NCBI RefSeq assembly: GCF_029335485.1 | Contig: NZ_JARJLM010000628.1 | Location: 1-43,765 of the forward strand | Direction of reading: 5' to 3' | DNA: 43,765 bases | Source of the DNA: Cupriavidus basilensis | GTDB lineage: Bacteria; Pseudomonadota; Gammaproteobacteria; Burkholderiales; Burkholderiaceae | In this document: one piece after another, positions 32,658-38,924 of the stretch | Layout of the letters: each line of letters opens with the position of its first letter | Position numbering within the stretch: position 1 is the stretch's first letter | The notes under the pieces: model-generated | Told to the model about the DNA's origin: nothing | What the model saw: the letters and a program-made list of their open reading frames with translations, nothing else | Database searches by the model: none | Made by a program: the position numbers and the translations under genes

Positions 32658-33284
32658 TTATTTGAGCGGCGACACCGCCGTCGGCATCGCGATGGTGGAG
32701 CTCATCTGTGGGGTAAGCCACGCCGGGCCGCCCTTGGGCGGCCAGATGCCCTGGGCCACGGCATCGGCCCGGACCTTGCTGCGGGCATCGAGCGTGGGGT
32801 AAGCCCAGATGTTGGTGAATCTCAACGGACCGTCGATGGCCACCATCGCGGTCACGCAGGGAGAGAGCTTCTCGCGAGCCGGCACGTATTCCTCCCACAG
32901 ATCGATGGTGGGCTGCACGCCACCCGGCTTGATGCCATAGGTGCGGATCTCGTAGACCGGCCCGGCGATGCCGGATTGGCTGCTGGGACGCACGGGCTTC
33001 ATCCAGGGGAACCCCTTGTAGCTATGCTGCTCCAGGCTCAGCGCCACGGTACCGCAGCCGAAGGGGTTGTCGCTTTTCTGGGTACGCTCGCGTTCCGCGG
33101 AAAGCAAGGACAGTTCGGCGAAGCCGCGCAGGACGATCATCTGGTTCAGGGTACCGATATCCGTGAACCAGCAGCCGAGCAGTTCACCGCCGGCGTCGGG
33201 AGCGGCCGTGAAAGCCTCGACGGCCGTAGCAGCCTGGGCGGCAGTGCCAAAAGGCAGGGTCAGGGTGGCGAGTTCGTAGTACAT
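32658..33284 (-). CDS. NIPSNAP family protein, two tandem domains
   Basis: 208 aa from ATG 33284, with GGAG upstream; the frame is open to 33344 inside the preceding gene. Two NIPSNAP-like halves: MYYELATLTLPFGT with LGCWFTDIGTLNQMIVLRGF (about 1-95) and YEIRTYGIKPGGVQPTIDLW with FTNIWAYPTLDARSKVR (about 110-190). It follows the FAD dehydrogenase gene by about 50 bases on the same strand, repeating the flavoprotein-NIPSNAP pairing at 17060-19152. Confidence 0.85.
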   Translation of the reverse strand: MYYELATLTLPFGTAAQAATAVEAFTAAPDAGGELLGCWFTDIGTLNQMIVLRGFAELSLLSAERERTQKSDNPFGCGTVALSLEQHSYKGFPWMKPVRPSSQSGIAGPVYEIRTYGIKPGGVQPTIDLWEEYVPAREKLSPCVTAMVAIDGPLRFTNIWAYPTLDARSKVRADAVAQGIWPPKGGPAWLTPQMSSTIAMPTAVSPLK

Positions 33285-33336
33285 GGGTGTCGGGTCTCCA
33301 AACGATAGGTTTCGGTTGCGGGGAAAAACTGACTGG

Positions 33337-35064
33337 TCAGGCAACGCATGCCGGATCCCGCCCGGCCGCGTGGCAGGCGGCGACGAAGCCGAATGTCATG
33401 GCGGGTCCCAGCGTGATGCCGCCGCTCGGATAGTTGCCGCCCATCATGCTGGACATGTCGTTGCCGCCGGCATACAGGCCGGGGATTGGTTGCTGCCGCT
33501 CATCCAGGACCTGCGCGCTGGCATTCGTCACCAGGCCGGCGAAGGTGCCCAGGCTGCCGGCGACGATCCGGACGGCGTAAAAAGGGCCGTGCTCGATGGG
33601 CGCCATGCAGGGGTTGAGCCCGTCCAGGCTCGCGTCGCCCTGCACACGGTTGTAGGGCGTCTCGCCTTTGCCGAAGTCCGGGTCGGCTCCCGAGCGCGCT
33701 TGCCGGTTGTAGCGTTGCACGGTGCGCTGCAGTGCATCGGCATCGATTCCGCATGCCTGCGCGAGCGCTGCCAGGCTGTGTCCACGCTTGAGATAGCCGG
33801 AGCGTAGCGAGGCTCGCATCGGCATGGGCGCGGGCTTGACGGCGCCCATGCCGTAGCGGCGGATAAAGCGGTGGTCGCAAATCAGCCAGGCTTCTGCGGG
33901 CTGCCCCGCCGGCGTGGCCTTGAACAGGCCACGCATGAAATCGTGATAAGAGTCGGCTTCGTTGGTGAAACGCCGGCCATTGCGGACCACCGCGATCAGG
34001 CCCGGCTTGGCGCGCTCGATCAGGTGGGGAAAATGCGCCACCGTGCCGTCCCGGCGCGGCACCAGCGACACCGGCGCCAATGCCGCGGCCGATTCAAGAT
34101 CCCTTGCGATCGTTCCCCCGGCGCTTTCGCCAAGCGTGAGTCCATCGCCCGTGTTGCCACGCGATGCCGCCGACCAGTGCGCCTCGCCCGTGGGCGCGTG
34201 CGGCAACAGCTCACGCTTGCGCTTCACGTCATGGGGAAAGCCGCCACAAGCCAGCACGACACCGCGCACGGCACGAATCTCGGCCTCCCCCTGCGGCGTG
34301 CTCACCACGGCGCCGACCACCCTGCCATCCTGCCTGAGCAGCCGGCGAGCGGGACACGACACGCGCAACTCGACGCCGGCTTCGAATGCCGATGCCGCCA
34401 GCCGGGCAACCAGCGCGTTGCCATTGACCAGCCGCATGCCACGTCCGTGCACAAGCAGATCGCGCCAATAGCGTACGACGCGCCCGGCGACGTAGCAGAA
34501 TGATTTCGCGGAACGGCTTGCATTGAGGAAATGCCGCAATTCCGTTCCTGCGATGCCCATGCCCCACAGCGTGGTTTCCGCCAGCGGGGGCTTGAGCTGT
34601 TCGATCCGCCCGCCAAGCCGCCGGGCATCGAAGGGCGCCGCGCAAACGGAGCGCCCACCGATAGCGGCGCCGGGCGTGTTGCCGTGAAAGTCTGGCACGG
34701 CATTGCCGTCGATAAACTCCAGCGCGGTATGCCGGCGGAAGAATTCCACCATGCGTGGGCCGTTCTCGAGAAAGGCGCGAGCGCGGCCTTCATCGAACTG
34801 CGGGCCGAGCTCGTGCCGCAGATAGGCCAGCGGCTGGTCCAGGTCCTCCATGATGTTCGCGGCAACAGCCAGGGGATTGCGTGGAATCCACATCCAGCCG
34901 CCAGACCAGGCGGTCGTGCCGCCGTAGACCGGCTCCTTTTCGACCACCAGCACCTTGAGGCCAAGCTTGGCCGCCACCACGGCGACGGACAAGCCGCCAG
35001 CACCGGAGCCGATGACCAGCAGATCGCAATGGGAAGGGAGAGGCGCAGCGGATGCAGGGGTCAT
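33337..35064 (-). CDS. FAD-dependent dehydrogenase, KstD-like (second copy)
   Basis: 575 aa from ATG 35064. The start is uncertain: no clear Shine-Dalgarno, and in-frame ATGs exist at 35097 and further upstream. ATG 35064 places the FAD motif VIGSGAGGLSVAVVAAK at the usual distance. Further landmarks: YGGTTAWSGGWMWIP, GVVLACGGFPHDVKR, VVRNGRRFTNEADSYHD, and MMGGNYPSGGITLG with the catalytic-type Tyr. It follows the IclR 2 gene on the same strand, with its start 23 bases after that stop. Clearly related to the protein at 17060 but not a recent copy, so a different substrate or ring position is possible. Confidence 0.87.
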   Translation of the reverse strand: MTPASAAPLPSHCDLLVIGSGAGGLSVAVVAAKLGLKVLVVEKEPVYGGTTAWSGGWMWIPRNPLAVAANIMEDLDQPLAYLRHELGPQFDEGRARAFLENGPRMVEFFRRHTALEFIDGNAVPDFHGNTPGAAIGGRSVCAAPFDARRLGGRIEQLKPPLAETTLWGMGIAGTELRHFLNASRSAKSFCYVAGRVVRYWRDLLVHGRGMRLVNGNALVARLAASAFEAGVELRVSCPARRLLRQDGRVVGAVVSTPQGEAEIRAVRGVVLACGGFPHDVKRKRELLPHAPTGEAHWSAASRGNTGDGLTLGESAGGTIARDLESAAALAPVSLVPRRDGTVAHFPHLIERAKPGLIAVVRNGRRFTNEADSYHDFMRGLFKATPAGQPAEAWLICDHRFIRRYGMGAVKPAPMPMRASLRSGYLKRGHSLAALAQACGIDADALQRTVQRYNRQARSGADPDFGKGETPYNRVQGDASLDGLNPCMAPIEHGPFYAVRIVAGSLGTFAGLVTNASAQVLDERQQPIPGLYAGGNDMSSMMGGNYPSGGITLGPAMTFGFVAACHAAGRDPACVA

Positions 35065-35086
35065 GGTGGAGGACAGCGAGGACGGG

Positions 35087-35914
35087 TCAGTCCGCATAGA
35101 TAGGTTTGAGCCCATTGCGGCTGGCAGGCTTGCGCAGGTGCTGGTTGAAGAAGGCAGAGGCACCACTGGCTGCCGCCAGCTGCGCGGCGCTCGACACCAG
35201 CGCAGGCCCCAGGGCCTGCATGCGCGCCTCGGTAAAGCGCACTGTCGGGCCCGCGATGCTGATGACCCCCATGGGAGCCTGGCCTTCCAGCCGCACGGGC
35301 GCGGCGATGGCGTTAAGCCCTGGCGTAAAGGTTTCCTGGGTCACGGCGAATCCGCGCTCGTTGGCAGCATGCACCATCTCCAGCATGGCCTGCATCGACG
35401 ACGGTGCGTTGGGACCATATGCTGGCGGCATGCCCAGGCCTTGCTGCGCAGCCAGCGCGAGTGCTTCGTCGTCACCCATCGTCGACATCCACGCCAGTCC
35501 CGAGGCAGAGCAGCTCAGGCGGGCGTCCTCTCCCATGTCCGGGTCATAGCGAAGGCCCTGGCGTGCCCCTTGGGCACGCGCCACCCAGGTCAGCCGCTTG
35601 CCGTCGATCACGCTGAGGCGCACCAGTTCGCCCGTGGACTCCGCCAGGCGGTCCAGCAACGGCTGGGCAATATCGATGATGCCGGTCTCGCTCAAATAGG
35701 TCAGGCCCATGGAAACCAGCTTCGTCGTGAGGATGTACTCGCCTTTGTCCCGGGTCTGCCGGACATATTCGCAGCGGATCAGGTCGCCCAGGAGGCGGTG
35801 CGCGGCGCTGCGCGGCATGCCGATCTGGTCAGCAATCGCCGCCAACTCCTGGCCATCGCCATGCCGGGCCAGCAGTTCGAGTATGCCTAGTGTGCGCTCA
35901 AGGACACCGTTCAT
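35087..35914 (-). CDS. IclR-family regulator 2
   Basis: 275 aa from ATG 35914, which has GGAG nine bases upstream; the frame is open to 35965. Near-duplicate of the regulator at 31696-32520 over the whole length; most changes are in the effector domain and the C-terminal tail. The winged helix contains MPRSAAHRLLGDLIRCEY. It is cotranscribed with the FAD dehydrogenase and NIPSNAP genes downstream on the minus strand, and its promoter overlaps that of the AroE-like operon. Probable local regulator of both directions. Confidence 0.9.
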   Translation of the reverse strand: MNGVLERTLGILELLARHGDGQELAAIADQIGMPRSAAHRLLGDLIRCEYVRQTRDKGEYILTTKLVSMGLTYLSETGIIDIAQPLLDRLAESTGELVRLSVIDGKRLTWVARAQGARQGLRYDPDMGEDARLSCSASGLAWMSTMGDDEALALAAQQGLGMPPAYGPNAPSSMQAMLEMVHAANERGFAVTQETFTPGLNAIAAPVRLEGQAPMGVISIAGPTVRFTEARMQALGPALVSSAAQLAAASGASAFFNQHLRKPASRNGLKPIYAD

Positions 35915-36040
35915 CGTTAAAGGCTCCGGCCCCACGTGTTGGCGCGCATCGGATGCCCGGGCCACCTGGTCTCCAGTGGCCGGCTTGCATCCCGAAGTGT
36001 CGCTCTATTCATTTCTGTCTCTGCTGAATCGTTGAGTCGA

Positions 36041-36069
36041 ACTATAGTCCACACATGAACTATGTTCAA
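36041..36069 (-). promoter_or_regulatory. Minus promoter for IclR 2 operon
   Basis: -35 TTGAAC (36069-36064), 17-base spacer, -10 TATAGT (36046-36041) on the minus strand. Its -35 lies inside the TTCAATACTTGAA dyad, so one bound regulator would cover both divergent -35 elements. Predicts a leader of about 120 bases before ATG 35914. Confidence 0.6.
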
Positions 36070-36101
36070 TACTTGAATTGCATTCCATTATTGTCTAGGA
36101 T
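36065..36101 (+). promoter_or_regulatory. Plus promoter with TTCAATACTTGAA dyad
   Basis: -35 TTGAAT (36073-36078), 17-base spacer, -10 TAGGAT (36096-36101). Identical to the liv-operon promoter at 33 of 43 positions, including the dyad (36065-36077) and the ATTCC in the spacer. Drives the AroE-like and chimeric flavoprotein genes. Confidence 0.7.
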
Positions 36102-36153
36102 TCGACCAGCACAAAGCTTGACCACCAAACAGACATCAGGAAGAGACAGCACC

Positions 36154-36948
36154 ATGACCGAGACACTGAACGGCGCCACACGGGTTCATTTCATCGTCGG
36201 CGACCCGATCGCTCAGGTGAAATCGCCTGCGGGCGTGACGCAGGCTTACCAGGAGCGGGGCCACAACGCGATGGTGATGCCCGCGCACGTGGCCCCCGCC
36301 GATCTATCAGCGTGGCTGGCAGGCACATCGCTGGCAAAGAACGTGGACGGTCTGATCGTCACGGTGCCGCATAAATTCGCTTGCTTCGACCTTTGCGCCA
36401 CTGCATCGGACCGCGCCACGTTTCTTCACACCGTCAACGTGATGCGGCGCAATGCGGACGGCAGCTGGCACGGCGACATGTTCGACGGGCAGGGCTTTGT
36501 CCAGGCCATGCGCGACAACGGTTGCGAACCCGCCGGCAAGACCGCGCTGCTGGTTGGGGCCGGCGGCGCCGGCTCGGCCATCGCGCACGCACTGGTGACG
36601 GCTGGGGTGAGCAAGCTCGCCATCCACGACGAAGACGAGGTGCGCCGGTCAACGCTGATCGACCGGCTGGCAGGCATGGACCTGGCGACCATCGAGCACG
36701 GCAGCACCGACCCGGCTGGCTTCGATATCGCGCTCAATGCCACGCCGGCAGGCATGAAAGACAGCGACCCCAGCCCGGTCGCGCTCGACAGGCTCGAGGC
36801 AAGCACATTCGTTGGCTGCGTGATCACGGTGCCGGCGGTGACCCCGCTGATCGCCGCGGCACGCGCCAAAGGCTGCGCCACGATGACCGGCGCCGACATG
36901 TTCGGCCGTGTGCGTGACCTGATGGTCGACTTCCTCGTGGGTACCTGA
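36154..36948 (+). CDS. Shikimate/quinate dehydrogenase-like protein (AroE family)
   Basis: 264 aa from ATG 36154 with GGAAGAG upstream. The N-terminal substrate domain has IVGDPIAQVKSPAGV, catalytic Lys74 in TVPHKF, Asn95 in HTVNVM and Asp111 in MFDGQGF. The NADP domain has LLVGAGGAGSAIAHAL and NATPAGM. Of the two shikimate-carboxylate serines (SKS in AroE) the first is Val22 and only Ser24 remains. The Lys-Asp catalytic pair is intact. With that change and a catabolic position (one base before the chimeric flavoprotein gene), a degradative or altered-substrate role is more likely than chorismate synthesis. Confidence 0.88.
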   Translation: MTETLNGATRVHFIVGDPIAQVKSPAGVTQAYQERGHNAMVMPAHVAPADLSAWLAGTSLAKNVDGLIVTVPHKFACFDLCATASDRATFLHTVNVMRRNADGSWHGDMFDGQGFVQAMRDNGCEPAGKTALLVGAGGAGSAIAHALVTAGVSKLAIHDEDEVRRSTLIDRLAGMDLATIEHGSTDPAGFDIALNATPAGMKDSDPSPVALDRLEASTFVGCVITVPAVTPLIAAARAKGCATMTGADMFGRVRDLMVDFLVGT

Positions 36949-36949
36949 G

Positions 36950-38875
36950 ATGACCGCGCCAATCCACACCCGACTGTCCGCACTGGTGGAAAACGAAAGC
37001 TTTGACGTGGTGGTCATCGGCGCCGGCGGCGCCGGCATGTCCGCCGCCTTGTTCGCGGCCATCGATGGCGCGCGCGTGCTGCTGGTCGAGCGCACGGCGT
37101 ACCTGGGCGGCACGACCGCCTACTCGGCCGGCACCACGTGGATACCGATGACGGAGAAAGGGCTGGCGGTAGCGCCCGACGACACCGTTGAAAAAGCATC
37201 GGGCTTCCTCGACCGCGCGGTCGGTGGGCGATCGTCCCGGGTATTGCGCACGGCCTTTCTTGAAAACGGCCACCATGCGGTCTCGCTGCTGGAAAGGCAC
37301 ACCCATGTGCAATACCAGGTGCGCCAGTTCCACCCGGACTACCTGTCCGAACTGGAGGGCTCGGTGCACCGCGGCCGCGCGATCGAGCCCATCCCGTTCG
37401 ACGGCCGCAAGCTCGGGCCGCTGTTCAAGCTGGTCCGGCCGCCGATTCCGGAGTTCACGGTACTGGGCGGCATGATGGTGGACCGGGACGATATCCAGCA
37501 TCTGCTAAACCTGAGTCGCTCCTGGCGATCCTTCAAATATTCCGCGCGCATCATCCTGCGCCACCTGGCGGACCGTCTGGGTCACTCGCGCGGCACTCGC
37601 CTGGTGATGGGCAATGCCCTGGTCGCCCGTCTGCTCCACTCCCTTGCCGAGCGCGGCGTATCCATCGTCACCGATACCGACGTGACGGCCCTGCGGCAGG
37701 ACGCCCGGGGCGTCCATGGCGTGGTGCTGACGCAGGACGGCGTCCAGCGGACCATTCATGCGATGGGCGGCGTGGTGCTCGCCAGCGGCGGCTTCAACCG
37801 GCACCCGGAAAAACGGGCCGCCCTGTTGCCCGGCGCCGACGCGCAATGGTGCCCCGGCGCACCTGGCCATACCGGCGCGGCGCAGGACCTCGCCCTGGCC
37901 GCCGGGGCACGCTATGGCGAGGGTAACCTCAGCCATGCCTTCTGGGCGCCCGTTTCGGTGCGCCGGCGCGCTGACGGCAGCACGGCGGTGTTTCCGCACT
38001 TCATCATGGATCGCGGCAAGCCGGGCATGATCACGGTCAACCAGCAAGGCCGACGCTTTCTCAACGAGTCGACGTCCTATCACCTGTTCGGCATCGCCAT
38101 GCAGGAGGCAAACGCAAGCAGCCCGAGCGTACCCGCGTGGCTGGTCTGCGACGCGCCCGCGCTCAAGCGCTACGGGCTTGGCATGATCCGCCCGGGCGGC
38201 AAAGGCCTGGGCCGTTTCCTCAAGGACGGCTACCTGACGCAAGCGGCGTCCCTTGCCGAACTGGCCACCCGGCTCGGGATGCAGCCGGAGGTTCTACAGC
38301 AGACCGTTGCGGCGTTTAACGACGACGCGGCAGCCGGCGTGGACCGCGCCTCGCCGGACCGCATGATCCGTGCCGCCGTCGAGGGCACGCTTGTCACCAT
38401 CCAGTCCAGCCCCGATACGCGCAACGGCGATCTCGACAAGATCACGGCGGTGGTGCGGCGGCAATTCCTGCCCTATACGGATTTCCACCACACCACGCTG
38501 CTGGCGGTCGGCAGCGCCTGGCGCAACGCGTCGCCCGAGCAGCAGAACCAGCTCTTCGAGCAGTTCCAGACCCTGCTGGTGCGCAGCTACGCCTTGTCTT
38601 TATCGCAAGTGCGTGATCAGACACTGAAATTCCGGTACAAGCCGGCGCGCGCCAGCGGCAAGGACATGGTGGTCGAGACCAGCATGGTGAACAAGGGAGA
38701 CGAGATACATATCGACTACCGGCTGCGGCGCGGCCCCGGGGGCTGGGCCATCTACGACATCAATATGAGCGGCGCGTGGCTGATCGAGGTGTACCGGCGG
38801 CAGTTCGCCGATATCATCGCGCGTGGCGGCATCGATGGCCTGGTCAAATATCTCGCCAGCCATAACGCCGAATAG
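36950..38875 (+). CDS. Chimeric protein: truncated KstD-like flavoprotein fused to MlaC/Ttg2D domain
   Basis: 641 aa. Residues 1 to about 465 are a KstD/fumarate-reductase-type flavoprotein: VVIGAGGAGMSAALFAA, LGGTTAYSAGTTWIP, GVVLASGGFNRHPEKR, VNQQGRRFLNEST, up to VLQQTVAAFNDDAAAGVD. The relatives at 17060 and 33337 continue for about 100 residues with the GGNYP active-site segment; here that is absent. From about residue 467 the sequence matches MlaC/Ttg2D (toluene tolerance, phospholipid shuttle): MIRAAVEGTLVTIQSSP, FLPYTDFHHTTLLAVGSAWR, FQTLLVRSYALSLSQVRDQ, WAIYDINMSGAWLIEVYRRQF, GGIDGLVKYLAS. The MlaC part appears complete from where its mature form begins, but the fusion has no signal peptide. 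The frame is intact. It could be a deletion-born gene that is non-functional as a dehydrogenase, or a new protein. Confidence 0.85.
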   Translation: MTAPIHTRLSALVENESFDVVVIGAGGAGMSAALFAAIDGARVLLVERTAYLGGTTAYSAGTTWIPMTEKGLAVAPDDTVEKASGFLDRAVGGRSSRVLRTAFLENGHHAVSLLERHTHVQYQVRQFHPDYLSELEGSVHRGRAIEPIPFDGRKLGPLFKLVRPPIPEFTVLGGMMVDRDDIQHLLNLSRSWRSFKYSARIILRHLADRLGHSRGTRLVMGNALVARLLHSLAERGVSIVTDTDVTALRQDARGVHGVVLTQDGVQRTIHAMGGVVLASGGFNRHPEKRAALLPGADAQWCPGAPGHTGAAQDLALAAGARYGEGNLSHAFWAPVSVRRRADGSTAVFPHFIMDRGKPGMITVNQQGRRFLNESTSYHLFGIAMQEANASSPSVPAWLVCDAPALKRYGLGMIRPGGKGLGRFLKDGYLTQAASLAELATRLGMQPEVLQQTVAAFNDDAAAGVDRASPDRMIRAAVEGTLVTIQSSPDTRNGDLDKITAVVRRQFLPYTDFHHTTLLAVGSAWRNASPEQQNQLFEQFQTLLVRSYALSLSQVRDQTLKFRYKPARASGKDMVVETSMVNKGDEIHIDYRLRRGPGGWAIYDINMSGAWLIEVYRRQFADIIARGGIDGLVKYLASHNAE

Positions 38876-38924
38876 TGCACCGATCAGTGCGCCGGATGCG
38901 TGGCCATGCGCCGGTCCCCACCGC

